Origin: Modestobacter caceresii
Lineage (GTDB): Bacteria > Actinomycetota > Actinomycetes > Mycobacteriales > Geodermatophilaceae
Length of the DNA: 51,292 nt
NCBI RefSeq assembly: GCF_000761485.1
Contig: NZ_JPMX01000077.1
Location: 64,752 to 116,043 of the forward strand
Reading direction: 5' to 3'
Shown here piece by piece: positions 32,830 to 41,651 of this stretch. The position numbers were made by a program, and so were the translations under genes. The notes beneath the pieces were generated by a model. It saw only the letters and a list, made by a program, of their open reading frames with translations, had not been told where the DNA came from and made no database searches. Position 1 is the stretch's first letter. Every line of letters begins with the position of its first letter.

Positions 32830-33674
32830 GCCAGACCGACGACGGTGCCCGGCGGCGGCCGATCCGGCACCGCGGGCCGATCACCCTGCGCGGCGGCGAG
32901 CCCGACCCGCAGATGGCGGGGACGACGACCGACCAGCGCCTGCTGGACCGGCGCGGCAGCAGCGACTGGGTGCACACCGACCCGTGGCGCGTGCTCCGGA
33001 TCCAGGCCGAGTTCGTCGAGGGCTTCGGCCTGCTGGCCGACCTGCCGCGCGCGGTGAGCGTCTTCGGCAGCGCCCGCACCCCACGGGACTCCGAGTACTA
33101 CGCCACCGGGGTGCAGCTGGGCGCAGCGCTGGCCGACGCCGGCTACGCGGTGATCACCGGCGGCGGCCCGGGCGCGATGGAGGCGGCGAACAAGGGCGCC
33201 TGCGACGCGGGGGGCACGTCGGTCGGGCTGGGCATCGAGCTGCCGTTCGAGCAGGAGCTCAACGAGTGGGTCGACGTCGGCGTGCTGTTCCGCTACTTCT
33301 TCGTGCGCAAGACGATGTTCGTCAAGTACGCCCAGGCGTTCGTCATCCTGCCCGGCGGTTTCGGCACGCTCGACGAGCTCTTCGAGGCGCTCACCCTGGT
33401 GCAGACCCGCAAGGTGACCCGGTTCCCGGTCATCCTGTTCGGCAGCGAGTACTGGTCCGGGCTGGTCGACTGGATCCGGCAGACGATGGTGGTGCAGGGC
33501 ACGGTGAGCCCGGGGGACCTCGACCTGCTGCACGTCACCGACGACGTCGCCGAGGCGGTCGCGATCATCCAGGCCGCGGACGCCACCCGCGCCGAGCACG
33601 AGTCGGAGCCGCCCGCCGGGGAGGCGGTCCCCGACTCTGCTCCCGTCCCCGGCTCGGCCCCGGTCGACGACTGA
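32826..33674 (+). CDS. LOG-family (TIGR00730) nucleoside 5'-monophosphate phosphoribohydrolase
   Basis: A 282-aa Rossmann-like protein. The family motifs [16 protein letters not shown] and [18 protein letters not shown] (PGGxGTxxE) are intact, including the catalytic Arg/Glu region. Family members cleave cytokinin-type or other nucleoside monophosphates to base and ribose 5-phosphate. It is translationally coupled to dapE, as in mycobacteria (Rv1205 is nearby), and its physiological link to lysine synthesis is unknown. The acidic, Pro-rich tail of ~30 residues looks disordered. Confidence 0.92.
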   Translation: MSQTDDGARRRPIRHRGPITLRGGEPDPQMAGTTTDQRLLDRRGSSDWVHTDPWRVLRIQAEFVEGFGLLADLPRAVSVFGSARTPRDSEYYATGVQLGAALADAGYAVITGGGPGAMEAANKGACDAGGTSVGLGIELPFEQELNEWVDVGVLFRYFFVRKTMFVKYAQAFVILPGGFGTLDELFEALTLVQTRKVTRFPVILFGSEYWSGLVDWIRQTMVVQGTVSPGDLDLLHVTDDVAEAVAIIQAADATRAEHESEPPAGEAVPDSAPVPGSAPVDD

Positions 33675-33676
33675 GC

Positions 33677-34069
33677 ATGGCCGGACTCGTCTTCGTCGTC
33701 AGCCTGCTGCTGGTCGGCGGGCTGCTGTTCCTCGGCGCCTCGCTGCTGCTCGGCCGGGGCGAGACGCAGCCCCCGGCCGAGCCCGAGCGCTCCCCGGTGC
33801 AGCTGCCGGAGGGGCGGGCGGTGGTCGCCGACGACGTCCGGGCGCTGCGCATCTCGGTGGCCGTGCGGGGGTACCGGATGACCGAGGTCGACTGGCTGCT
33901 GGACCAGCTGGCCTCGGTGCTGGACGACCGGGACGCGGAGATCGCGGCCCTGCGCGCACAGCTGCCGGGCGTCCAGTGTCCGGTCGACCAGCGAGACACC
34001 GACCCCGGAGGCCTCCCCGTCCTGGAGGACGGCCCCGGGAGTGACGAGGAGAGGCGGGCCGATGCCTGA
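33677..34069 (+). CDS. Short membrane-anchored DivIVA-domain protein
   Basis: A 130-aa protein with an N-terminal transmembrane helix (GLVFVVSLLLVGGLLFLGAS) and a DivIVA-like segment: VRALRISVAVRGYRMTEVDW, then LLDQLASVLDDRDAEIAAL (a short coiled coil). The Arg-Gly-Tyr turn is the DivIVA membrane-binding signature. Unlike full DivIVA/Wag31, the coiled coil is very short. It matches the position of Rv1209 in M. tuberculosis. It starts 2 bp after the LOG gene and overlaps the next start by 8 bp. Confidence 0.85.
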   Translation: MAGLVFVVSLLLVGGLLFLGASLLLGRGETQPPAEPERSPVQLPEGRAVVADDVRALRISVAVRGYRMTEVDWLLDQLASVLDDRDAEIAALRAQLPGVQCPVDQRDTDPGGLPVLEDGPGSDEERRADA

Positions 34070-34532
34070 ACTGGTGGAGCAGGTGGAGGTGGACGCACCA
34101 CCGGAGCAGGTGTGGGCGGCGCTGGTCGACTGGGACCGGCAGGGTGAGTGGATGCTGCTCACCGACGTGCGGGCCGGTGCCCACGACGGGCAGGGCGTGG
34201 GCGGGGAGCTCGCGGCCACCACCGGCGTCCGGCTGCCCGGTCCGCTCGGGGGCCGCCGGCTGGGGGTGCTGGACACCATGCTGATCACCGGCTGGGAGCC
34301 GCCCCGCCGGGTCGACGTGCGGCACACCGGGCGGGTGGTGCGCGGCACCGGCACCTTCGAGGTGCGGCCCCGGGACGGCGGCGGGTCGACGTTCGTCTGG
34401 ACCGAGGGGCTGGACCTCCCGCTGGGCGCGCTGGGCCGGGCCGGCTGGCCGCTGGTTCGCCCGGTGATGGCCGCCGGGGTCCGGCTGTCGCTGCGCCGGT
34501 TCGCCGCCTACGCGCGGGCCCACCCCGCCTGA
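34062..34532 (+). CDS. SRPBCC-fold (polyketide cyclase-like) protein
   Basis: A 156-aa START/SRPBCC protein, beginning VEQVEVDAPPEQVWAALVDW, which is the classical N-terminal strand and helix of Polyketide_cyc2 proteins. RPVMAAGVRLSLRRFAAYA is the C-terminal long helix lining the cavity. The ligand is unknown. ATG 34062 overlaps the DivIVA-like gene's end by 8 bp, so they form an operon with dapE and LOG. Confidence 0.88.
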   Translation: MPELVEQVEVDAPPEQVWAALVDWDRQGEWMLLTDVRAGAHDGQGVGGELAATTGVRLPGPLGGRRLGVLDTMLITGWEPPRRVDVRHTGRVVRGTGTFEVRPRDGGGSTFVWTEGLDLPLGALGRAGWPLVRPVMAAGVRLSLRRFAAYARAHPA

Positions 34533-34551
34533 CCCGCCGCGGCCCCGGTCG

Positions 34552-34606
34552 CGCTCTGCACGTTCTTCGTCCGCTCTGCACGTGCCGCAGCACGTGCAGA
34601 GCGGAC
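34552..34606. repeat. Intergenic palindromic repeat / bidirectional terminator
   Basis: A 17-bp perfect inverted repeat, GTCCGCTCTGCACGTGC (34569-34585) and its complement (34590-34606), with a 4-nt loop. The pairing continues outward to CGTTCT after a small bulge. The block CGCTCTGCACGT also occurs directly repeated at 34552 and 34572. It lies between convergent genes ending at 34532 and 34644, so it can terminate both. The repeated block suggests a REP-like dispersed intergenic element. Confidence 0.75.
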
Positions 34607-34643
34607 AGAACGCGCGCAAAGGGGCAGGGGAGGGGCGGCGCGC

Positions 34644-35390
34644 TCAGGCAGGTGTGGGCAGGGCGGCGCGTTCGGCGTCCCGGACCGTCGCCCGCGACCG
34701 GTACCACTGCCGCCACAGCAGGGCGGCCACCAGCACGTGCACGACCGTGCCGCCGTGGTACATCAGCTGGGCGCCGGCCTCGGCTCCGGTCACCCCGGCC
34801 GGCGGGGCTGCGTACAGCGCCTTGGCCAGCACGTCGTGGGCGGCTGCTCCCGCCGCCAGCGCCACCGCGCGGGCGACCACGCCGCGGCGGTGCCCGATCG
34901 GGTCCAGGGCCAGGACGGCGGCCGTGGCCAGCCAGCCGGTGAGCAGCACGTGCACCGAGACCAGCAGGTGCAGCCCCGGCGAGTGCAGCATCGCCGTCAG
35001 CAGGCCGGTGCCGTAGAGCAGCCAGAGCCCGGCGGCGTTCAGCCCGGTGGCCACGAACGGGTCGGTGAGCACCCGGACCGGTGCCGTCCGGAGCCCTCGG
35101 CTGACCCGCCGGGCGGCGGGCGCCGGCAGGGCGCGCAGCAGCAGGGTCGACGGGCGGGCGAGCACGAGCAGCACCGGGGCGACCATCCCCAGCAGCAGGT
35201 GGGCGGCCATGTGCGCACGCAGGTCGCCGTGGGTCGCGGCGAGCGGCCCGGTGAGCGCGACGGCCAGGCAGCCCAGCCCGGCCAGCCAGGCCGCCGTCCG
35301 GCCCACCGGCCACGGCGAGCGTGAGCGGGCCACCCCGGCCAGGTAGAGCGCAGCCGGCACCAGCACGAGGGTCCACACGGCCTGCGTCAC
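34644..35390 (-). CDS. CtaG/DUF1404-like cytochrome c oxidase assembly membrane protein
   Basis: A 248-aa polytopic protein with about seven helices. The hallmark of the actinobacterial CtaG_Cox (caa3-type assembly) family is visible as HGDLRAHMAAHLLLGMVAP, with the conserved histidines that may bind copper; LLVSVHVLLTGWLATA follows. The GTG at 35390 overlaps the stop of the DUF2243 gene (GTGA). Members of these two families are commonly neighbours. A role in copper delivery to an oxidase is the family proposal, not shown here, and no oxidase subunit is in the window. Confidence 0.85.
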   Translation of the reverse strand: MTQAVWTLVLVPAALYLAGVARSRSPWPVGRTAAWLAGLGCLAVALTGPLAATHGDLRAHMAAHLLLGMVAPVLLVLARPSTLLLRALPAPAARRVSRGLRTAPVRVLTDPFVATGLNAAGLWLLYGTGLLTAMLHSPGLHLLVSVHVLLTGWLATAAVLALDPIGHRRGVVARAVALAAGAAAHDVLAKALYAAPPAGVTGAEAGAQLMYHGGTVVHVLVAALLWRQWYRSRATVRDAERAALPTPA

Positions 35391-35863
35391 GGTGCCGGGG
35401 CTCCCGGGGCGCTGCGGGTGCGGGCCCGCCGGAGCAGCAGCACACCGGCCACCAGCACCAGGGCACCGGCGCCGATCCAGGCCAGGTCGTAGCCGGTGAG
35501 GTCGACGCCGTAGCGGACCTGGTGCAGCCGCAGCAGCTTGTGGTGGACGACGCCGTCCCAGACCTGGAACGCCCCGGCGGCCACCAGCACCGCGCCCCAC
35601 CAGGTGTCCGCGGCGAACGACCGCCGCCGGCGGACGTCGGCGAGCAGCGCCAGGCCGGCCACGGTCGCCGACCAGGTGGCGGCGTGCAGCAGCCCGTCGG
35701 AGACGAGCCCGGCGGCTCCGCTGGCCCGGTCGTAGAAGTGGTGCCAGTGCAGCAGCTGGTGGAAGACGATCTCGTCGATCGCCCCGGCGGCGCCGAGACC
35801 GAACAGCAGGCCGGAGACGAGCAGCCGCCGACGGTCGGGCCGCCCGGGATCGGCTGCGGTCAC
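35387..35863 (-). CDS. DUF2243 membrane protein
   Basis: A 158-aa protein with four helices. DUF2243 features are LLFGLGAAGAIDEIVFHQLL, then HWHHFYD with several histidines, and AFQVWDGVVHHKLLRLHQVR. These histidines suggest metal handling. GTG 35863 is preferred; the frame stays open upstream to 36043 but that part overlaps the divergent ABC gene. It is transcribed with the CtaG-like gene. Confidence 0.85.
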   Translation of the reverse strand: MTAADPGRPDRRRLLVSGLLFGLGAAGAIDEIVFHQLLHWHHFYDRASGAAGLVSDGLLHAATWSATVAGLALLADVRRRRSFAADTWWGAVLVAAGAFQVWDGVVHHKLLRLHQVRYGVDLTGYDLAWIGAGALVLVAGVLLLRRARTRSAPGAPAP

Positions 35864-36023
35864 GGGACCTCCGTCGTCCGGCTGCGGGTGGTGCCCGGTC
35901 GCTGCCCGGCCGCCGACCGGGGGAAACCCCCAGCCGGTCGTACGACCCAGGGCTGAGCCGGCTCTCCGGGCTTCCGTCCCCAGGGCGACGCGGTGCGCCG
36001 GGGCGGCGGCCGACGATCGGTCC

Positions 36024-36737
36024 ATGACCGCGACCCTCTCCACCCGGGACCTCCGGATGACCTACGGCGACGGCCCGGCCGCCGCCCACGCCCTGGCCGG
36101 GGTCGACCTCGACGTCGGCGCTGAGTCGCTGGCCGTGATGGGGCCCTCCGGCTCCGGCAAGACCACCCTGCTGCACTGCCTGGCCGGGATCGTCCGGCCG
36201 ACCTCCGGGTCGGTCACCTGGCAGGGGCAGGACCTCGCCCGGCTGTCCGACGCGCGGCGCACGGTGCTGCGCCGGTCGGACTTCGGGTTCGTCTTCCAGT
36301 CCGGTCAGCTGCTGCCCGAGCTGCCCGCGGTGGAGAACGCGGCGCTGCCGCTGATGCTGGCCGGGGTCGACCGCCGGACGGCGACCGAGCGGGCGGCCCG
36401 CTGGCTGGACCACCTGGGGCTGGCCGGGCTGGAGCAGCGCCGGCCCGGTGAGCTCTCCGGCGGGCAGGGGCAGCGCGTGGCGATCGCCCGAGCCCTGGTC
36501 ACCGCGCCGGGCTTCGTCTTCGCCGACGAGCCCACCGGTGCCCTCGACGCCGCCACCGGGCAGGAGGTGATGAGCCTGCTGGTCCGCTCCACCTCGGCGG
36601 CCGGGGCGGCGCTCGTCGTCGTCACCCACGACGAGGGGGTCGCCGCCTGGTGCGGGCGGGTGGTCACCATGGGCGACGGCCAGCTGGTCGACGACCGACG
36701 GACGCCGGCCGCGGCGCCGGGCGGTGGCGTCCGATGA
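36024..36737 (+). CDS. ABC exporter ATP-binding protein (MacB/LolD type)
   Basis: A 237-aa ATPase. Walker A is GPSGSGKTTLLHCLAG, the Q-loop lies in FGFVFQSGQLLPELPAVEN, the signature is LSGGQGQRVAIARAL and Walker B is FVFADEPTGALD. The family powers FtsX/MacB-like permeases for peptide or lipoprotein export or resistance. Its TGA overlaps the permease ATG (ATGA). It is divergent from the DUF2243 gene with 160 bp between. Confidence 0.93.
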   Translation: MTATLSTRDLRMTYGDGPAAAHALAGVDLDVGAESLAVMGPSGSGKTTLLHCLAGIVRPTSGSVTWQGQDLARLSDARRTVLRRSDFGFVFQSGQLLPELPAVENAALPLMLAGVDRRTATERAARWLDHLGLAGLEQRRPGELSGGQGQRVAIARALVTAPGFVFADEPTGALDAATGQEVMSLLVRSTSAAGAALVVVTHDEGVAAWCGRVVTMGDGQLVDDRRTPAAAPGGGVR

Positions 36738-38071
36738 GGGCCGCCCTGCGGTTGTGGTGGGCGCTGGCCCGCAGGCAGGGGCCCGACCGGCTGACCACCG
36801 GCCTGGCCGTGCTCGCCTTCACCGCGGTGACCTGGGCGCTGCTGACCACCCTGGGCGGGCTGCGCGCCTTCGTCGACCGCGCCGCCGTCGAGCGGGCCGA
36901 GCCGGAGCCCTCGGGCATGGCCGAGGTCTACGTCGTCCTCGCCGTCGTCGCGGCTGCCCTCATCCTGGTGCCGCTGGTCACGCTCGGCGGTGCGGCGGCC
37001 CGGCTGGCCGTCGCGCGGCGCAACGCCCGGATGGCGGCGCTGCGGCTGGCCGGGGCGACCACCGGGCAGGTCGCGGGGATGGCGGTCGCGGACGCGCTGG
37101 CCCAGGCGGTCGCCGGCGCGCTGGCCGGTGCGGTGCTCTACGGGGCGACCCTGCCGCTGGTGGCGCTGCTGCACTTCCAGGGCCGGGCCTTCGCGGTGGG
37201 GGAGCTGTGGGTCGGCTCCTGGGGTGCGCTCGCCCTGCCGGCGGTGCCGCTGGTGGCCCTGGTCTCGGCGCTGGCGGCGCTGCGCCGGGTGGCGGTCACA
37301 CCGCTGGGCGTGGCCGCGCGCACCGGGGTGAAGCCGCTGTCCTGGACCCGGCTGCTCCCGCTGTTCGTGCTGGTCGGGGTGTTCCTGCTCGCCGCCAACG
37401 GGCTGCTCCGGCTCGACGCGATCGTGGTGCTGGCGATCCTCGTCGGGACGCTGGCCGGCGCGATGTGGGTGTTCAACCTGGTCGGCCCGTGGCTGATCTC
37501 GGTGCTGGGCCGGGTGGTCGCCCGGCGGGCGCGCAGCGTGCCGACCCTGCTGGCCGGCCGTCGGATCGTCGACGACCCGAAGGCGGCCTGGCGCAGCGTG
37601 GGCGGGGTGGCGCTGGTCGCCTTCGTCGCCGGCGTGCTGAGCGTCAGCCCGGGCCTGGCGGCGACCGGCGCGGAGGAGGACCACCTCGGGGTGGACATCG
37701 CGACCGGGACGGCGATCACGCTGGTGATCGCGTCGCTGCTGGCCGCGGTCTCCACCGGGGTCACCCAGGCCGGCCGGGTGCTCGACCACGCCGGGGAGTA
37801 CCGCGCCCTGCACCTGGCCGGGACCGAGGTGGCCACCCTGCACGCGGCCCGGATGCGGGAGACCTGGATCCCGCTGGCGGTCTGCGTGGGCGGCGCGAGC
37901 GTCACGGCGCTGGCGCTGATCACCCCCTTCATCGACGTGCTGGCCGACGAGCCGATCGGGGTGGTGCTCTTCCTCGGCTCCGTGGTGGCCGGCTGCGCGC
38001 TGGTGCTCGGCGGCACGGCGGCCAGCCGGCGGATGGTCGACCGGGCCGCCGGGGCGGCGGTCGCGGCCTGA
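36734..38071 (+). CDS. FtsX-like ABC transporter permease
   Basis: A 445-aa membrane subunit with about eight helices. The FtsX domain shows as LGGAAARLAVARRNARMAAL and RLAGATTGQVAGMAVADALA, a pattern typical of actinobacterial permeases paired with MacB-type ATPases. It is coupled to the ATPase by a 4-nt overlap. The substrate is unknown. No dedicated two-component system lies beside it. Confidence 0.88.
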   Translation: MRAALRLWWALARRQGPDRLTTGLAVLAFTAVTWALLTTLGGLRAFVDRAAVERAEPEPSGMAEVYVVLAVVAAALILVPLVTLGGAAARLAVARRNARMAALRLAGATTGQVAGMAVADALAQAVAGALAGAVLYGATLPLVALLHFQGRAFAVGELWVGSWGALALPAVPLVALVSALAALRRVAVTPLGVAARTGVKPLSWTRLLPLFVLVGVFLLAANGLLRLDAIVVLAILVGTLAGAMWVFNLVGPWLISVLGRVVARRARSVPTLLAGRRIVDDPKAAWRSVGGVALVAFVAGVLSVSPGLAATGAEEDHLGVDIATGTAITLVIASLLAAVSTGVTQAGRVLDHAGEYRALHLAGTEVATLHAARMRETWIPLAVCVGGASVTALALITPFIDVLADEPIGVVLFLGSVVAGCALVLGGTAASRRMVDRAAGAAVAA

Positions 38072-38166
38072 CCGGGCGCGGCCTGCGGCCATGGGTCCGC
38101 CGCCGTCGGGACCGTCGTACCCGGGAGCCATGATGACCCGGTGACGGCGGCGGCTGGGGGACGAGG

Positions 38167-39075
38167 ATGAGTCGGCGGGGCTGGGCGCTGTTCGTGGCGA
38201 TGTCGCTGATCTGGGGTCTGCCGTACCTGCTGATCAAGGTGGCGGTGGAGGACTTCTCCCCGGTCGTGGTGGTCTTCCTGCGCTGCGCGATCGGCGCGGC
38301 GCTGCTCGTGCCGTGGACCCTCGCCAGAGGACATCTGGGCACCGCACTGCGCCGGCACTGGCGGGCCCTGCTGCTGTTCACCGTGCTGGAGATGACCGGC
38401 CCCTGGCTGCTGCTGCCGTACGCCGAGCAGTCGCTGTCCAGTTCACTGACCGGGCTGCTCGTCGCGGCGGTGCCGTTCGTGGCCGCGGTGGCGGCCCTGC
38501 TCGCCGGGGACGAGGACCGGCTCTCCCCGCTGCGGGTGGTCGGGATGCTGATCGGGGTGGTGGGCATCGTCGCCCTGCTGGGGCTGGACGTCGGCGGGGC
38601 CCAGCTCAGCGCGATCGGGGCGGTCGCGCTGGTGGTGGTCGGCTACGCCGTCGCCCCGATCGTGATCAGCCACAAGCTGCCCGACGTGCCGGGCGTGACG
38701 GCGGCGTCCTTCGCGCTGCTGTTCACCGCGCTGGTCTACGCCCCGTTCGCGGTGCCCCGGCTCGGCGACGCCGTCGAGGCACCGACACGGGCCTGGCTCG
38801 CACTCCTCGCGCTGGGCACGGTCTGCACCGCGCTGGCCCTCGCGCTGTTCTTCGCGCTGATCCGGGAGGCCGGCCCGCAACGGGCGCTGGTGATCACCTT
38901 CGTCAACCCGGCGGTCGCCGTGCTGCTGGGCGTCCTGGTGCTCGACGAGCCGTTCACCCTGGGCCTGGCGCTCGGGCTGCCGCTGGTGCTCCTCGGCTGC
39001 GTGCTGGCCACCCGGCGCAGCCCCGTCCGCACCGCGCGGTCGGAGTTCGACGACGTCGACACCGCCGTCCCGTGA
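38167..39075 (+). CDS. EamA/DMT-superfamily transporter
   Basis: A 302-aa protein with ten predicted helices in two EamA repeats, starting WALFVAMSLIWGLPYLLIKV, and with the second repeat from about residue 155 (AIGAVALVVVGYAVAPIVI). Such proteins export amino acids or other small metabolites; specificity cannot be read from sequence. Its stop overlaps the GTG start of the tag gene by 4 nt. Confidence 0.9.
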   Translation: MSRRGWALFVAMSLIWGLPYLLIKVAVEDFSPVVVVFLRCAIGAALLVPWTLARGHLGTALRRHWRALLLFTVLEMTGPWLLLPYAEQSLSSSLTGLLVAAVPFVAAVAALLAGDEDRLSPLRVVGMLIGVVGIVALLGLDVGGAQLSAIGAVALVVVGYAVAPIVISHKLPDVPGVTAASFALLFTALVYAPFAVPRLGDAVEAPTRAWLALLALGTVCTALALALFFALIREAGPQRALVITFVNPAVAVLLGVLVLDEPFTLGLALGLPLVLLGCVLATRRSPVRTARSEFDDVDTAVP

Positions 39076-39665
39076 CCGGCCGGACGCCGGACCCCGTGGA
39101 GATGGCCGTGGTCGAGAGGTGCGGCTGGGCGACGAGTGCGCCCGAGTACGTCCGTTACCACGACGAGGAGTGGGGGGTGCCGCTGCACGGCGACGACGCG
39201 TTGTTCGAGCGGGTCACCCTGGAGGCCTTCCAGTCGGGCCTGTCCTGGATCACCATCCTGCGCAAGCGTCCCGCCTTCCGGGCCGCGTTCGCCGGCTTCT
39301 CGATCCCGGCGGTGGCCGCCTTCACCGGCGACGACGTCGAGCGGCTGATGGCCGATGCGGCGATCGTCCGCAACCGCGCCAAGGTGACGGCCGCAGTGCG
39401 CAACGCCCGGGCTGCGCTCGACCTGCCGGAGGGGTTGTCGGCCCTGTTGTGGTCCTTCGCCCCGACCGCGCCGCGTCCGCGGCCACAGGTCCTCGCCGAC
39501 GTCCCGGCGACCACCCCCGAGTCGGTTGCGCTGGCCAAGGAGCTGAAGCGGCGGGGGTTCTCCTTCGTCGGACCGACCACCTCCTACGCCTTGATGCAGG
39601 CCACCGGGATGGTCGACGACCACGTCGCGACCTGCTTCCGGGCAGGGGCGACGCACCCGGACTGA
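39072..39665 (+). CDS. tag: DNA-3-methyladenine glycosylase I
   Basis: A 197-aa base-excision enzyme that removes 3-methyladenine from alkylated DNA. The family motifs RCGWATSAPEYVRYHDEEWG (with the catalytic acidic residues and zinc Cys), TLEAFQSGLSWITILRKR and FVGPTTSYALMQATGMVDDH are all present. GTG 39072 overlaps the EamA stop; ATG 39102 is a possible shorter start nearer the conserved domain. The order tag then DUF3117 matches Rv1210-Rv1211 in M. tuberculosis. Confidence 0.95.
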   Translation: MTGRTPDPVEMAVVERCGWATSAPEYVRYHDEEWGVPLHGDDALFERVTLEAFQSGLSWITILRKRPAFRAAFAGFSIPAVAAFTGDDVERLMADAAIVRNRAKVTAAVRNARAALDLPEGLSALLWSFAPTAPRPRPQVLADVPATTPESVALAKELKRRGFSFVGPTTSYALMQATGMVDDHVATCFRAGATHPD

Positions 39666-39781
39666 GGGGTCCGGCTTGGTCGATGGCCGGGGATACGGGA
39701 TCATGGACCGCACAGCTCTGCACGAACAGTCGCCACACCACGGTCCAGCCGGGCCGTGGGTGGCCGGTGAAGGAGGCACGC

Positions 39782-39949
39782 ATGGCGGCCATGAAGCCGC
39801 GTACGGGTGAAGGTCCCCTCGAGGTCACCAAGGAGGGCCGCGGCCTGGTCATGCGCGTCCCGCTGGAGGGTGGCGGCCGGCTGGTCGTCGAGCTGTCCCC
39901 CGACGAGGCGAGCGCCCTCTCCGAGGCCCTGAAGGGCGCGATCAGCTGA
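39782..39949 (+). CDS. DUF3117 small protein
   Basis: A 55-aa conserved actinobacterial protein, MAAMKPRTGEGPLEVTKEGR, ending LSPDEASALSEALK. It has a very good GGAGG ribosome site 9 nt before ATG 39782. The function is unknown. It follows tag, as in M. tuberculosis. Its stop overlaps a possible CTG start of the aminopeptidase gene. Confidence 0.9.
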   Translation: MAAMKPRTGEGPLEVTKEGRGLVMRVPLEGGGRLVVELSPDEASALSEALKGAIS

Positions 39950-40038
39950 ACACCGACGCGAGTCTGCCCCCGGGCAGCCCCGCGACAGACGACGCGGCCC
40001 CGGCCGTCGGCAGCACGCCGGCGACCGGGGCCGCGCCG

Positions 40039-41571
40039 TTGCCGCGGGTCGAGGTGGTCCCGGCGCTGCCGGTGCTGGGTCCCGACGACGTCCTGGCCGT
40101 GCCGGTGGGTGCCCGCGGTTCCCTGCCCGACTGGCTCACCGCGGCTGCCCAGCCGCCGGTCGACCCGGAGTTCCTCGCTGCGGCCCTGGCCGACACCGGC
40201 AACGGCGGCAAGCCCGGCGGGATCACCAACGTGCCGCTGGAGAGCCGGCACCCGCGCAGTGTGCTGGCGGTCGGGGTGGGCGATGCGACCCTGCCGCACC
40301 TGCGCTCCTACGTGGCGGTCGCCGTCCGGCGGGCCCAGACGCTCGCCGAGTCCGGCGCCCGCCGGCTCGTCCTGCCGCTGGACACCGCCGTCGCCCCGGC
40401 CGGGGCCGACGAGGTCCGTACCGCGGTGGAGACGGCGCTGCTGGCCGGCTACCGCTTCCGGGACACCTCCACCCCGCACCCGCCCCGGCTCGCCGAGGTC
40501 CTCGTGGTGGTCGCCGGTGCCGACGACCCGGCGGTGGCCGCCGGTGAGCTCGCCGGCCGGGTCGCTGCCGAGTCGGTGGTGTGGGCCCGCGACCTGGTCA
40601 ACACGCCCAGCAGCACCAAGGACCCGGCCTGGCTCGCCGACCAGGCGCTCGGGCGGCTGGGCGCGGTCGACGGCGTGACGGTCACCGTGCTGGGGCCCGA
40701 CGAGCTGCAGGCCGGCGGCTTCGGCGGCGTGCTCGCCGTCGGCGGGGGATCGGCCTCCCCACCGCGCGTGGTGATCGCCACCTACCGGCCGCACGGGGCC
40801 GGTCCGGCGCACCCGGTGCTGGTCGGCAAGGGCATCACCTTCGACACCGGTGGCATCTCGATCAAGAAGAACGCGGGCATGCGCGAGATGAAGACCGACA
40901 TGGCCGGCGCCGCCGCGGTCCTCGCCGCCGTCGACGCCGCGGCCCGGCTGCAGCTCCCGGGTGCCGTCACCGCCGTCGTCGCGCTCTGCGAGAACGCCGT
41001 CTCCGGTGCCGCCTACCGACCGGCCGACGTCGTGCGGCACGTGGGCGGCCGCACCACCGAGGTGCGCAACACCGACGCCGAGGGCCGGCTGGTGCTCGCC
41101 GACGTCCTGGCGCACGCCCGGCTGGCGCTGGGCGCGACTGTGCTGGTCGACGTGGCCACCCTCACCGGGGCGATGAGGACGGCGCTGGGGGCCCGCACGG
41201 CCGGGCTGTACGCGACCGCCGACGGGCTCGCCGACGCCCTGCGCACCGCCGGCGGGCACGCCGGCGAGGCGTTCTGGCGGATGCCGCTGAGCGAGGAGCA
41301 CGTCGGGCACCTGCGCGCGCAGCTCGACTCCGCGGTGGCCGATGCGAACAACGCCCCGGGCGACCCCGGGTCGACCACGGCGGCGCTGTTCCTGCAGCCC
41401 TTCGCCGGGGGCCTGCCGTGGGCCCACCTGGACATCGCCGGCCCGGCGCGCGCCGGACGCGACGAGGCGGAGGTGGTCAAGGGCGGCTCGGGGTTCGCCG
41501 TCCGCACACTGCTGCGCTGGCTGGAGGCCGGTGCACCGGCCGACCTGCCGGAACCGGTCGTGCGCGACTGA
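40039..41571 (+). CDS. Leucyl aminopeptidase, M17 family
   Basis: A 510-aa di-metal aminopeptidase from TTG 40039. The catalytic region is complete: VLVGKGITFDTGGISIK (metal Lys and Asp), MKTDMAGAAAVLAA and the invariant NTDAEGRLVLAD. It releases N-terminal amino acids from peptides in the cytosol. There is no ATG, GTG or other TTG upstream in frame. The frame is open back to CTG 39946, which overlaps the DUF3117 stop as CTGA and would add a Pro/Ala-rich 31 residues; GTG 40054 is a shorter choice. The true start is therefore uncertain. Confidence 0.92.
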   Translation: MPRVEVVPALPVLGPDDVLAVPVGARGSLPDWLTAAAQPPVDPEFLAAALADTGNGGKPGGITNVPLESRHPRSVLAVGVGDATLPHLRSYVAVAVRRAQTLAESGARRLVLPLDTAVAPAGADEVRTAVETALLAGYRFRDTSTPHPPRLAEVLVVVAGADDPAVAAGELAGRVAAESVVWARDLVNTPSSTKDPAWLADQALGRLGAVDGVTVTVLGPDELQAGGFGGVLAVGGGSASPPRVVIATYRPHGAGPAHPVLVGKGITFDTGGISIKKNAGMREMKTDMAGAAAVLAAVDAAARLQLPGAVTAVVALCENAVSGAAYRPADVVRHVGGRTTEVRNTDAEGRLVLADVLAHARLALGATVLVDVATLTGAMRTALGARTAGLYATADGLADALRTAGGHAGEAFWRMPLSEEHVGHLRAQLDSAVADANNAPGDPGSTTAALFLQPFAGGLPWAHLDIAGPARAGRDEAEVVKGGSGFAVRTLLRWLEAGAPADLPEPVVRD

Positions 41572-41651
41572 GCGGTTGGCGCCGCAGGTCGGTGGGCACT
41601 GCCGGGGTCGAGCCGCGCCGTCGGGCGCGACCGCATCCGAGGGGGATCCCC

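Noticed and set aside
35905-35945. Imperfect hairpin (GGGGG-AAA-CCCCC core) between the DUF2243 and ABC exporter genes
   Set aside because: It lies in a divergent promoter region, has mismatches outside the core and no role that I can support.
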